Below, piece by piece: positions 1-7,723 of a stretch of 13,198 nt of DNA; the first letter of the stretch is position 1, and every line of letters starts with the position of its first letter. This DNA comes from Dehalococcoidia bacterium (GTDB taxonomy: Bacteria > Chloroflexota > Dehalococcoidia > UBA3495). The translations under genes and the position numbers were made by a program. The stretch lies in the NCBI GenBank assembly GCA_002708395.1, contig PANP01000051.1, positions 12,603-25,800 on the forward strand. Reading direction: 5' to 3'. A model generated the notes under the pieces. That model was not told the DNA's origin and searched no databases. It was given only the letters and a program-made list of their open reading frames with translations.

Positions 1-2
1 AC

Positions 3-2588
3 GACGCCCGCCGTATCCGTTCCGGCGTCATCGAACTAACTTTAGGTATGCTCCCGGCGGCATCAGAGAACCCCCCTTTCGTAAAGGAGGGCAGGGGGGA
101 TTTCGCCCAACTCTCCACCGCCGCCCAACACCACAACATCCAATTGCCCCGCTGGGAAACCCGCCAGCGGGAAGCAACCGACGGAAGCAGCACGGTCTTC
201 AACATCGCCATGGAGTCCTGCATCCTCTGTGGCCGCTGCGCGCAAGCCTGCCAGGAAGGCCACCAGTTCATCGGCGCCATAGATTTCTTGGGTGCTGGCC
301 GCAACTCCCGCATCGGCACCTTCATGGACAAACCCTTATCCGAATCCATCTGCACCACTTGCGGCCAATGCCTATCCGTCTGCCCCACCGGGGCGATCCA
401 TCTCAAAGAGCAATCAATCCAGCCCGTCGGCACCCCTCTCCCTCAGCGAGAGGGGCCGGGGGTGAGGGAAGTCTCCACCACCTGCCCCTACTGCGGCGTG
501 GGCTGCGGTATCAAGCTCCAGGTCGGCGGCAATGACCAGATCGTCGAAGTGCTCGACGACCCGGAGAACCTCTCCAGCGTCGGCATGCTGTGCGTCAAGG
601 GTCGGTTCGGCTCCAGCTTCGTCCACCATCCCGACCGGTTGACCACTCCCTTGATCAAAGAGGATGGGGAATTTCGTCCCGCGACTTGGGACGAGGCGCT
701 AGATCTGATCGCCGAGCGCTTGACTCACTACCGGGGCAATTCCTTCGGCACCCTCTGCTCGGCCAAAGCCACCAATGAAGACGGCTACATCCAGCAGAAG
801 TTCTCCCGCCTGCTGATGCAGAGCAACAACATTGATCACTGCACCCGCCTCTGTCACTCGCCGTCCGTTGAAGCCATGCTCACCTCCCTGGGCAGCGGCG
901 CCACCAGCAACTCATACACCGACTACGAGGACGCCGGTTGCTTGTTGGTCATAGGCTGCGACCCAACGTCCAACCACCCAGTAGCCGCCTCCCGCATGCG
1001 CCGGGCCATCGTTGAGCGAGGGGCCAAGCTCATCGTCATCAACCCCCGCCGCATCGACATGTGCGACTACGCCGACCTGTGGCTCCGCACCAACCCCGGC
1101 ACCGACGTCGCCCTGCTCAACGGCCTTGCCCAGGTGATTCTGCAAGAAGGTCTGCAAGACCAAGCCTTCGTAACCAACCGCACCGAAGGCTTCGAAGAAT
1201 GGGTCAAAGTAGCGGAAACCTACACTCCCGAGCGGGTAGAAGAAATCACCGGCGTCCCCGCCGAAGACATCCGCCAAGCCGCCCGCCTCTACGCCAAGCC
1301 GCCCGCTCCGGTCCGTCCATCGTCCCCCCTTACGAAGGGGGGACTACAGGGCCGTCCCGGCTCCTGCCTCATCTGGGGCATGGGCATCACCCAGCACACC
1401 AACGGCACCGCCAACGCCCACGGCCTGCTCAACCTGGCGTTGCTGGCCGGGCAACTGGGTAGACCCGGCTCTGGCATCTCACCACTGCGCGGGCAGAACA
1501 ACGTCCAAGGCTGCGGCGACGCTGGCTGTCTGCCCAACGCCATGCCCGGATATCAGGTCATCGGTCAAGAAACCGTGGCCAAGTTCCGGGACGCCTGGGG
1601 CGGCAACGGCTTCCCTGACCAGCACGGACTGGTCATCACCGACATGGTGGAGTCCATGAAAGAGCCCACCGGCATCAAGGCCATGTACATCACCGGTGAG
1701 AATCCGCTGCTCAGCGAACCAGACCTGAACCATGCTCAGGAGATGTTCGAGAACCTGGAATTCCTGGTGGTGCAGGACATCTTCATGCACGAGACCGCCC
1801 AGATCGCTGACGTGGTGCTACCCGCCACTAGCTTCGCCGAGAAGGATGGCACCTTCACCAACAGCGAACGCCGGGTCCAGCGAGTAAGGAAAGCCATCGA
1901 ACCTCGGGGCCAGAGTCGCCCCGACTGGGAAATCATCAGCGACTTGGCGAAGCGGATGTGCCAAAAATTAGAACTGGACTTTGAAGACCAGTTCGACTAC
2001 AGCCACCCGTCCCAGATCTTCGACGAGATGGCCCGCCTGACGCCCATAATGTCCGGAATAAACTACGATAGGCTGGACCGAGAGGGTGGCATCCAGTGGC
2101 CCTGCCCGACAACCGGCCATACCGGCACTCCCTATCTATACGCCGACAGCTTTCCCCGGGGACCCCGAGCCCTCTTCGTCCCCTTCGACCAGGGGCCGGT
2201 GGCCGCCGAAACCCCCAACCGCCGCTTCCCGTTGACGCTTAACACCGGCAGGGTCCTGTACCACTGGCACGGCGGCACCATCACCCGCCGGGTATCGGGG
2301 CTGATGGAACGCTCCCCCGAGCTTCGGATAGCGATAAACCCGGAGGACGGGGAAACCTACGGCATCGAAGACGGACAGATGATCCGGGTCTCCTCCCGCC
2401 GCGGCCAACTAACCGGCCGGGCCCTACTCACCGACCGGGAGCAACCCGGCGGCATCTTCATCCCCTTCGTCAAGCTTTCAGAATCCGCTGCCAACTTCCT
2501 AACCAACGCCGTCTACGACCCCACGTCTAAGATACCTGAGTACAAAGTCTGCGCGGTTAGGGTTGAAGCCGTGGGAGAGGAAGGGTGA
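3..2588 (+). CDS. fdhA: Formate dehydrogenase alpha subunit, molybdopterin-dependent, 5'-partial
   Basis: This catalytic subunit oxidises formate to CO2 at a molybdopterin cofactor and passes electrons along Fe-S clusters. The frame is open to the left edge, and the codons before the ATG at 48 read like the end of a NuoG-type 2Fe-2S domain (VIELTLG), so the true start lies outside the window. Numbering from that ATG, two ferredoxin-type clusters are C58/C61/C64/C68 and C102/C105/C108/C112. The catalytic module starts with C146, C149, C153 and C182. The active site is C269-H270 in a RLCHSPS context, so it uses Cys rather than selenocysteine. RGQNNVQG (481-488) and a C-terminal molybdopterin-dinucleotide-binding domain (about 745-840) complete the fold. 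Residues 8-19, 128-140 and 425-437 are encoded by palindromic repeats. A nuoE/nuoF-like partner may lie upstream, which is inference. It could instead be an NAD-linked or hydrogenase-linked homologue. Confidence 0.93.
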   Translation, partial: DARRIRSGVIELTLGMLPAASENPPFVKEGRGDFAQLSTAAQHHNIQLPRWETRQREATDGSSTVFNIAMESCILCGRCAQACQEGHQFIGAIDFLGAGRNSRIGTFMDKPLSESICTTCGQCLSVCPTGAIHLKEQSIQPVGTPLPQREGPGVREVSTTCPYCGVGCGIKLQVGGNDQIVEVLDDPENLSSVGMLCVKGRFGSSFVHHPDRLTTPLIKEDGEFRPATWDEALDLIAERLTHYRGNSFGTLCSAKATNEDGYIQQKFSRLLMQSNNIDHCTRLCHSPSVEAMLTSLGSGATSNSYTDYEDAGCLLVIGCDPTSNHPVAASRMRRAIVERGAKLIVINPRRIDMCDYADLWLRTNPGTDVALLNGLAQVILQEGLQDQAFVTNRTEGFEEWVKVAETYTPERVEEITGVPAEDIRQAARLYAKPPAPVRPSSPLTKGGLQGRPGSCLIWGMGITQHTNGTANAHGLLNLALLAGQLGRPGSGISPLRGQNNVQGCGDAGCLPNAMPGYQVIGQETVAKFRDAWGGNGFPDQHGLVITDMVESMKEPTGIKAMYITGENPLLSEPDLNHAQEMFENLEFLVVQDIFMHETAQIADVVLPATSFAEKDGTFTNSERRVQRVRKAIEPRGQSRPDWEIISDLAKRMCQKLELDFEDQFDYSHPSQIFDEMARLTPIMSGINYDRLDREGGIQWPCPTTGHTGTPYLYADSFPRGPRALFVPFDQGPVAAETPNRRFPLTLNTGRVLYHWHGGTITRRVSGLMERSPELRIAINPEDGETYGIEDGQMIRVSSRRGQLTGRALLTDREQPGGIFIPFVKLSESAANFLTNAVYDPTSKIPEYKVCAVRVEAVGEEG
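69..103 (+). repeat. In-frame palindromic repeat element 1 inside fdhA
   Basis: A C-run followed by TTT, a CGT loop, then AAAGG and G-runs forms an imperfect hairpin (71-79 with 83-91, one mismatch), followed by a second G-run and ATTT. It is the same repeat type as the element at 1323-1351, in the same orientation. It is translated as NPPFVKEGRGDF. It sits where NuoG-like proteins normally carry the His/Cys ligands of an extra [4Fe-4S] cluster. Confidence 0.75.
431..468 (+). repeat. In-frame palindromic repeat element 2 inside fdhA
   Basis: CCCCTCTC (433-440) and GAGAGGGG (448-455) form a perfect 8-bp stem with a 7-nt loop, followed by a CCGGGGGTGAGGG tail. It differs from elements 1 and 3 and belongs to a common GC-rich intergenic repeat type. 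It is translated as GTPLPQREGPGVRE in the linker between the ferredoxin-type clusters and the molybdopterin 4Fe-4S motif, a place likely to tolerate insertion. Confidence 0.75.
1323..1351 (+). repeat. In-frame palindromic repeat element 3 inside fdhA
   Basis: CCCCCCTT (1324-1331), loop ACG, AAGGGGGG (1335-1342) is a perfect 8-bp stem with a 3-nt loop, followed by ACTACAGGG. It is translated as SPLTKGGLQG. It lies between LYAKP and CLIWGMGITQH, where family members usually run through with only a few residues, so roughly 20 residues look inserted. Confidence 0.75.
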
Positions 2589-2602
2589 GGACCAGACTTC
2601 AC

Positions 2603-2631
2603 TTGCCACCCTCTCTGCATCAAGGTATAAC
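2603..2631 (+). promoter_or_regulatory. Sigma70-type promoter for the GGT-like gene
   Basis: The -35 TTGCCA (2603-2608, 5 of 6 to consensus) and -10 TATAAC (2626-2631, 5 of 6) are separated by exactly 17 bases. Transcription would start near 2638, just upstream of the Shine-Dalgarno site at 2652. This gives the downstream genes a start independent of fdhA. Confidence 0.6.
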
Positions 2632-2651
2632 TACTGCTGTAACCGTCCCGT

Positions 2652-2657
2652 AAGGAG
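2652..2657 (+). promoter_or_regulatory. Ribosome binding site deciding the start of the GGT-like gene
   Basis: AAGGAG lies 7 bases before the ATG at 2665. The frame could start earlier at a TTG at 2563, but that would overlap fdhA, has no such site, and lies upstream of the predicted promoter. The ATG is therefore preferred. Confidence 0.75.
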
Positions 2658-2664
2658 CGTATCC

Positions 2665-4449
2665 ATGACCTCCAACTCCTCCGAGTCCACACGCGGCAGT
2701 CAGGGCGAATTTTCTCATCGTCCCATGGTTTGGGGCACGCAGGGAATGGTGGGGGCCGGCACCCAGCTTGCCGCCCAAGCAGGGATGCGCATCCTGTGGC
2801 AGGGCGGTAACGCCGTCGACGCCGCCGTGGCCGGGGCGTTGGCCGCTGGAGTTCTTGAGCCCACCGCCCACTATTCTTTGGGTGGCGAGGTGGCCATGCT
2901 TTTCTACGAAGCGTCCACCAAGAAAGTGCGCTCGGTAGTTGGGCAAGGTTGGGCGGCCCAAGCAGCCACGCCGGAATACTACCAACAGCAATGGGGCGAG
3001 ATTCCGCCGGGGGTATTGAGCAGCACGGTGCCCGGCGTTATATCGGCCCTCCTGGCCATGCAAGCCAACTACGGGACCATGAGCTTTAGCCAGGTCGTTG
3101 AGAGCGCCCTGTCCTTTGCCAGCAACGGCTTTCCCGCCTACCAACTCCTGTGCCGGGCCATTGCCACGACCGAACGCACTGCCAATATACAGAAATACCC
3201 GGAGTCGGCTGCGGTCTACCTGCCCGGTGGAAAGCCTCCGGTTCTGGGTAGTATGTTTGTGCAAAAAGACCTGGGCCGGACTCTGTCATTGATGGCCCAA
3301 GCGGAGCAGCAGGCTCTGGCCCAAGGCTCCAACCGGGAAACGGCCATCGACGCCGCCCGTGACGTCTTCTACAAGGGTGATGTGGCGCGCCGGATGGTTG
3401 CGGCGTTGTCAGATCTGGGCGCCCTGTACACCTACGATGACTTTGCCGAGTTCGAATCTCCATCGGAAGAGCCAATCTCGGCCACCTATCGCGAGTACGA
3501 GATATTCACCAATCGCACCTGGACCCAGGGAATCAGCCTTCTGCAGGCTTTGAAGATTCTGGAAGGATACGACCTGGCTTCGATGGGTCATAACAGTCCC
3601 CAGGCGATACATCTGCAAGTAGAGGCATTAAAACTGGCCTTCGCTGACCGCGAACGCTACGCCGGCGACCCTGCCTTCGTCGATGTTCCAGTAGACGGTC
3701 TACTATCCAGCGAGTACGCTGCGTTACGCCGCAGCCTTATCGATCCCGCCAAGGCACAGGCGACTTACCCACCGGGCGATCCCAGAGGAATGCATGCCGT
3801 GGCGTCGGGCCACCAAGCCAAAGAGAGCGCAGCCATGGCCGGAGCGGCTGGCGGCGACCAGGACGGCACCACCTATATATCCACGGTGGACAGTCAGGGC
3901 AACCTTGTCTCGGTCACGCCCAGCAGCTTCGCCGGACTGGCCCAAGGAATGATTCTAGGCGATACCGGCATCTTGCTGAACACCCGGGGTTGCTACTTCT
4001 GGCTGGACCCGGAAAACCCCAACTGCATCGCGCCCCACAAGCGGCCTCGGACCACTCCCTGCACCTTCATCGTGCTCAAGAATGGCCAGCCGTTCATGAG
4101 CCTGGGAACTCCCGGCGGTGACAGCCAGGCCCAGTGCGACTTGCAGGTTTTGTCTAACATCGTAGACTACGGCCTGAACGTACAGGAAGCAGTGGAAGCG
4201 CCCCGGTTCTGCGGCTACAGCTTCCCCCAGTCGCCATGGCCCCACGATGAGTACCCCAATCGTCTGGTCTTGGAGGGACGAATATCCTCCAGCGTCGCCG
4301 ACTCCCTCAGGGACAACGGCCACGACGTCGAAATCACCGGTCCTTGGGGCATCACCAACGGCTTCACGCCCATCCTGATGGACCAGGAAACCGGTGTCTA
4401 CCACGGCGGCGCCGACCCCCGCAAAGAATCAGTGATGCTAGGCTGGTAA
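2665..4449 (+). CDS. Gamma-glutamyltransferase-family Ntn hydrolase (HpxW/YwrD-like branch)
   Basis: This 594-residue protein belongs to the GGT family, which self-cleaves into two subunits. The new N-terminal threonine of the small subunit is the nucleophile. T402 in GTTYISTVD matches the E. coli GGT nucleophile T391, giving chains of about 401 and 193 residues. The sequence NTRGCYFWLDP...PHKRP...GTPGGDSQAQ fits the HpxW (oxamate amidohydrolase)/YwrD-like branch better than true GGT. By eye alignment, the Arg binding the glutamate carboxylate is Q94 and the Asp binding the amino group is replaced by Tyr in GCYFW. No signal peptide is evident, so it is probably cytoplasmic. The acyl-CoA dehydrogenase follows 38 bases later. 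The true substrate is unknown; an amidohydrolase role such as oxamate hydrolysis is possible but unproven. Confidence 0.88.
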   Translation: MTSNSSESTRGSQGEFSHRPMVWGTQGMVGAGTQLAAQAGMRILWQGGNAVDAAVAGALAAGVLEPTAHYSLGGEVAMLFYEASTKKVRSVVGQGWAAQAATPEYYQQQWGEIPPGVLSSTVPGVISALLAMQANYGTMSFSQVVESALSFASNGFPAYQLLCRAIATTERTANIQKYPESAAVYLPGGKPPVLGSMFVQKDLGRTLSLMAQAEQQALAQGSNRETAIDAARDVFYKGDVARRMVAALSDLGALYTYDDFAEFESPSEEPISATYREYEIFTNRTWTQGISLLQALKILEGYDLASMGHNSPQAIHLQVEALKLAFADRERYAGDPAFVDVPVDGLLSSEYAALRRSLIDPAKAQATYPPGDPRGMHAVASGHQAKESAAMAGAAGGDQDGTTYISTVDSQGNLVSVTPSSFAGLAQGMILGDTGILLNTRGCYFWLDPENPNCIAPHKRPRTTPCTFIVLKNGQPFMSLGTPGGDSQAQCDLQVLSNIVDYGLNVQEAVEAPRFCGYSFPQSPWPHDEYPNRLVLEGRISSSVADSLRDNGHDVEITGPWGITNGFTPILMDQETGVYHGGADPRKESVMLGW

Positions 4450-4487
4450 TTCGTAACCCCTGATAGCTAGACAACGAGGAGCATTCC

Positions 4488-5654
4488 GTGACTACACCCA
4501 CTCCCGAAGAGGCCCGCATACAAATCGTCAACATGGTCCGCGACTTCGTTCGCCGGGATGTCGAGCCCGTCGCCGATGAACTGGACCGGGAAGATAGAGT
4601 TCCCCACGACCTGATCGACAAGATGAAGGACCTTGGCTTGTTCGGTATAACCGTGCCCGAAGAGTACGGCGGCCTGGGGCTGGACTACACGACCTTCGCC
4701 AACATCTTCGAAGAACTCTCGAAGGGGTTCATGAGCATCAGTGGGGCCATCGGCACCCACCACATACTGACCTACGTGCTCAGCCACTACGGGACCGAGG
4801 AGCAGAAACTCAAATTCCTCCCCGACCTGGCCAGCGGCAAGAAACGGGGCGGCCTAGCCCTGACCGAGCCCGGCGGCGGCACCGACGTGGCCAACCTGCA
4901 GACCACCGCCGACAAAGATGGCGAAGAATACGTCATCAACGGCACCAAGATGTTCATAACCAACGGCCGCTACGGCGATTCTTTCTTGTTGCTGGCCCGC
5001 ACCGACCGGACGGCGGAACCCAACCATAGCGGCATCAGTGCCTTCGTGATTGAAAAAGGCGACAAAGGATTCAAAGTGGGCCGAGACCTGGACAAGATGG
5101 GCTACCGGGGCCTGGACACCTGTGAGCTTATTTTCGAAGACGTCCGGATTCCCACTGAGAATCTGGTGGGAGAGGTGGAAGGTAAGGGCTTCGGCATGGT
5201 GATGAGCGGTCTGGAAACAGGCCGTATCAACGTGGCCGCCAGGGCTGTGGGCGTGGCCCAAGCCGCTTTCAACGCTTCGATACGATATTCCCAGCAACGA
5301 GAAAGCTTCGGCGTTCCCATCTCCCAGCACCAGGCGATTCAGTTGAAACTGGCCGACATGGCCACCAAGATACAGGCAGCCCGCCTTCTAACCTACGACG
5401 CCGCCGCGAAGAAGGACCAGGGGGAGCGCGTCGACCTGGAGTCGGGAATGGCGAAACTCTTCGCCAGCGAAGTCTGTCAGGAAGTGACCATGGAAGCCCT
5501 GCGCATCCACGGCGGCTACGGATATATCAAGGAATCACCGGTGGAGCGCTACTACCGCGACGCTCCCCTGATGATTGTCGGAGAAGGCACCAACGAGATT
5601 CTTCGGGTAGTCATCGCCCGACAGTTGCTCAGACGCCCCGAGTACCAGATTTAG
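4488..5654 (+). CDS. Acyl-CoA dehydrogenase
   Basis: This FAD enzyme introduces an alpha,beta double bond into an acyl-CoA and hands electrons to electron-transfer flavoprotein. The 388-residue length is typical of the family. The flavin/substrate signature ALTEPGGGTD spans 124-133, the middle beta domain is about 120-235, and a C-terminal helical domain follows (RESFGVPISQHQAIQ, 271-285). The catalytic base is probably E366 in GEGTNEI, at the position used by medium- and short-chain enzymes. The usual Tyr before it is Gly (VGEGT instead of IYEGT). The GTG start at 4488 is supported by GAGGAG at 4476-4481, 6 bases upstream. It is 38 bases after the GGT-like gene and 11 bases before the next gene, consistent with an operon. 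Acyl chain preference cannot be read from the sequence. Confidence 0.93.
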   Translation: MTTPTPEEARIQIVNMVRDFVRRDVEPVADELDREDRVPHDLIDKMKDLGLFGITVPEEYGGLGLDYTTFANIFEELSKGFMSISGAIGTHHILTYVLSHYGTEEQKLKFLPDLASGKKRGGLALTEPGGGTDVANLQTTADKDGEEYVINGTKMFITNGRYGDSFLLLARTDRTAEPNHSGISAFVIEKGDKGFKVGRDLDKMGYRGLDTCELIFEDVRIPTENLVGEVEGKGFGMVMSGLETGRINVAARAVGVAQAAFNASIRYSQQRESFGVPISQHQAIQLKLADMATKIQAARLLTYDAAAKKDQGERVDLESGMAKLFASEVCQEVTMEALRIHGGYGYIKESPVERYYRDAPLMIVGEGTNEILRVVIARQLLRRPEYQI

Positions 5655-5665
5655 GGGGACTTTCA

Positions 5666-6709
5666 TTGTCGATCGGTTGGGCATTTATCGGAACAGGAAG
5701 GTATCCGGACAGGATGGGCGCGCCGGGGATGGCGTTGGCCGATGACACCGAACTCATCGCCACTTACAGCCGCGACTGGGGTCGGGCCGAAGCGTTTGCA
5801 TCCAAACACGGTTTTCAAGCCGCTTACGACTCGGTGGAGGAACTGCTGGCCGACTCCCGTGTGGACGCCGTGTTCATCGCCACCCCCAACAACCTCCACG
5901 CCACTCACGCCCGCATGGCCGCTGAGGCAGGGAAGCACGTCCTGACCGAGAAACCCATGGCCCTGACTGTGGACGATGGGATAGACATGGTGAGGACCTG
6001 CAAATCCAATGGCGTGAAGCTGGGCGTCGGCTTCCAGCTTAGGTGCCACCCCGGCCACATCGAGGCCAGCCGGTTGGTCCAACAGGGCGTTCTAGGGAGC
6101 ATCGTGCTGGCTCAGGCCCAACTGGGCAACGGAGAGAGAGGGCAGTTAAGCCGCACTATTCGCACTGGACTCAGCGAGTGGTGGGAACACCCGGAGATGA
6201 TTGGCGGCGCTTCGACCATGATTGGCGCTGGCGTCCACGCTATAGATGACATGCATTTCCTCTTGGGTCAGAACGTGGTTGAGATAGCAGCGATAACCGA
6301 TGGCCAGAACTCGGAGAACGCCTTGGAAAGTGTCGCCACCATGAGCTTGAGGTTCGATGGCGGAGCCATCGGGATGATGGCTTGCAGCGGTAGGCTCCCC
6401 GATTCCAAGAACGACGTTGTAATCTACGGCAGCGACGGCCGGATCGTGCTCAAAGACGCTTCCCGGCCCAGCATGGGCGGTGAGCTTGAAGTAATCAGCG
6501 AGACCGTGAATAACAACGTTGCCTACGAACCGGACCCGCTGCTCCTGTTCAAGTGGCAGACGGAAGCCTTTAACCGGGCTATCCTTAACGATGAAGAGCC
6601 CGCCGCTTCCGGTATCGACGGGCTCAAGATAATCCAGGTTACACTGGCGATGATTGAATCTGCGTCGACAGGAAGGACCGTCAAGATAGATCCACTGCCA
6701 GCCCTTTAG
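5666..6709 (+). CDS. Gfo/Idh/MocA-family NAD(P)-dependent oxidoreductase
   Basis: This 347-residue protein has the usual family length, with an N-terminal Rossmann domain followed by an alpha/beta catalytic domain. The nucleotide-binding loop is IGTGRYP (8-14). The family motif EKP with catalytic lysine K96 is in TEKPMAL. GAGVHAIDD (188-195) gives the conserved H191/D194 pair. Such enzymes oxidise or reduce sugars, inositols or related hydroxy compounds using NAD(P). The TTG start at 5666 is preceded by AGGGGGA (5653-5659), which overlaps the stop codon of the acyl-CoA dehydrogenase, so translation may be coupled. It is the last gene of the plus-strand group. The substrate is not predictable from the sequence. 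Confidence 0.9.
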   Translation: MSIGWAFIGTGRYPDRMGAPGMALADDTELIATYSRDWGRAEAFASKHGFQAAYDSVEELLADSRVDAVFIATPNNLHATHARMAAEAGKHVLTEKPMALTVDDGIDMVRTCKSNGVKLGVGFQLRCHPGHIEASRLVQQGVLGSIVLAQAQLGNGERGQLSRTIRTGLSEWWEHPEMIGGASTMIGAGVHAIDDMHFLLGQNVVEIAAITDGQNSENALESVATMSLRFDGGAIGMMACSGRLPDSKNDVVIYGSDGRIVLKDASRPSMGGELEVISETVNNNVAYEPDPLLLFKWQTEAFNRAILNDEEPAASGIDGLKIIQVTLAMIESASTGRTVKIDPLPAL

Positions 6710-6931
6710 TATTGGCTCCATATGAGAGCCCTTGATACCGAGGAGCGGAGTTGCTAGGAATCCGGAGCGAGGTTGCTCCACACACCTTGAGATTCCTCCC
6801 TGCGGTCGGAATGACACTACATGGAGAGATGGTCCGCCGTCTCTCTAGACCTTGTCACCCTGAGCGCAGCGAAGGATCTCATGTCTTTGGTCAGAGCGTC
6901 CCGGATTCCGCCAAGGCAGGCGGTCAGCCGA
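6710..6931. other. Convergent intergenic region with repeats
   Basis: This 222-base spacer lies between the ends of the Gfo/Idh/MocA gene and the minus-strand cupin gene. It holds a weak hairpin after the first stop (GGCTC 6714-6718 with GAGCC 6726-6730), two near-identical 14-base copies (GGAGCGGAGTTGCT and GGAGCGAGGTTGCT, about 22 bases apart), and the inverted repeat pair at 6788-6881. No convincing open reading frame or T-rich terminator is visible; the plus-strand frame crossing it is antisense to the cupin gene. Confidence 0.7.
6788..6881. repeat. Inverted repeat pair with nested hairpin
   Basis: The segments 6788-6816 and 6853-6881 are reverse complements at 22 of 29 positions. Between them GAGAGA (6824-6829) can pair with TCTCTC (6840-6845). 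The outer arm type (TGTCACCCTGAGCGCAGCGA and relatives) is a widespread small intergenic repeat in many environmental genomes, which is recalled knowledge. The layout could fold into a cruciform or act as a bidirectional terminator between convergent genes. Confidence 0.65.
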
Positions 6932-7648
6932 CTAGTGTTCCGCTGTCTCCGACTCCAAAGGATTGAAGGTAACTCGGGTCATCGGCTGGTCGCTGGTATT
7001 GCGCCACTGGTGGAAAGTATTTGGCGGCACCAAGATTCCGTCCCCGGCGGCCACCGGATAATCCGTCCCTTCGCACATGATGGTGGCATGACCCTCCAGG
7101 ATGAAGACAACGTGTTCCCACGGATGCACGTGTCCGCCGCCATCTGGGTGGCTAACCGCTCCGGGCGCCATCGCTCCGTTGTACAGCATCAGGTAGGTAG
7201 GAGCGCCATCTCTGGAACCCAGGATGCGGCTGCCTGTCTCGGCGTTCAGGTCCCGGTAGTTCCGTATCACCGGAGGCTGACCGATTCCCGGATCACCACC
7301 GGGGCGGGCGCCGCCGACTTGGGCAGCGACGAGAGGATTAATCTCGATTCGGCGAATAACACCCTCTCCGCCGTCATTCAGCGTGTAATGGTCAACTTCA
7401 CCCGGAATAAGGAGAGCGTCGCCCTCTTTAACCGGATAATTCTTGCCATCGCAGACCAGAGTCCCTGATCCTTTGATGATGTAGACCTCGTGCTCCCACG
7501 GATGGATATGGTGAGAACTGGTTTTATCGGGACTAATCTCCGAGTAAGTCATCGTGCAGGTCGGCGGATTGTCGTCCAGCGATACCAGCCGGGCCGAAGG
7601 CCCTTCGGGAGTGAACAAGTTCCTGAAGTTTCTTATCACCGGTTCCAT
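6932..7648 (-). CDS. Two-domain cupin protein
   Basis: This small beta-barrel protein contains two cupin domains that look like an internal duplication, since each begins with a PVIRN(F/Y)R motif (about residues 3-9 and 126-132). In domain 1 the metal ligands are H47, H49, E54 and H87 (HIHPWEHE). In domain 2 the matching residues are H173, H175, V180 and H213, so the glutamate is replaced by Val. An ATG also exists at 7657 but lies only one base from the AGGAGG at 7659-7664. The ATG at 7648, 10 bases from it, gives better spacing and 238 residues. The gene follows the crotonase on the minus strand and is probably in the same operon. Cupins include dioxygenases, isomerases and binding proteins; no specific reaction can be assigned. 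Confidence 0.85.
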   Translation of the reverse strand: MEPVIRNFRNLFTPEGPSARLVSLDDNPPTCTMTYSEISPDKTSSHHIHPWEHEVYIIKGSGTLVCDGKNYPVKEGDALLIPGEVDHYTLNDGGEGVIRRIEINPLVAAQVGGARPGGDPGIGQPPVIRNYRDLNAETGSRILGSRDGAPTYLMLYNGAMAPGAVSHPDGGGHVHPWEHVVFILEGHATIMCEGTDYPVAAGDGILVPPNTFHQWRNTSDQPMTRVTFNPLESETAEH

Positions 7649-7658
7649 ATCGAACATC

Positions 7659-7664
7659 CCTCCT
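7659..7664 (-). promoter_or_regulatory. Ribosome binding site choosing the cupin start
   Basis: The minus-strand reading is AGGAGG. It is only one base from the ATG at 7657 but 10 bases from the ATG at 7648, which is within the usual 5-10 base range. The second ATG is therefore favoured. Confidence 0.6.
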
Positions 7665-7690
7665 AATATGACTCAGTGCGTACCAAACCT

Positions 7691-7717
7691 AAAAGCTGAT
7701 GCCTGATTGCTGATAGC
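7691..7717 (+). repeat. CTGAT-iterated short repeat between cupin and crotonase genes
   Basis: Three closely spaced CTGAT cores (GCTGAT, CCTGAT, GCTGATAGC) occur in 27 bases of the spacer. Related single cores occur in two other spacers, near 4460 (CCTGATAGC) and 8554 (GCTGATAG). This looks like a small degenerate repeat family placed between genes. Confidence 0.4.
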
Positions 7718-7723
7718 TCGTCG

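Noticed and set aside
2563..2664. Longer start (TTG at 2563) for the GGT-like gene
   Set aside because: It overlaps the formate dehydrogenase, has no ribosome binding site and lies before the promoter; the ATG at 2665 has both.
2620..3264. Minus-strand open frame of 214 codons across the GGT-like gene
   Set aside because: It is antisense to a gene with a complete GGT-family motif set and has no plausible start signal.
6821..7468. Plus-strand open frame of 215 codons over the cupin gene
   Set aside because: Its translation has repeat-derived and antisense sequence; the minus-strand cupin motifs explain the region.
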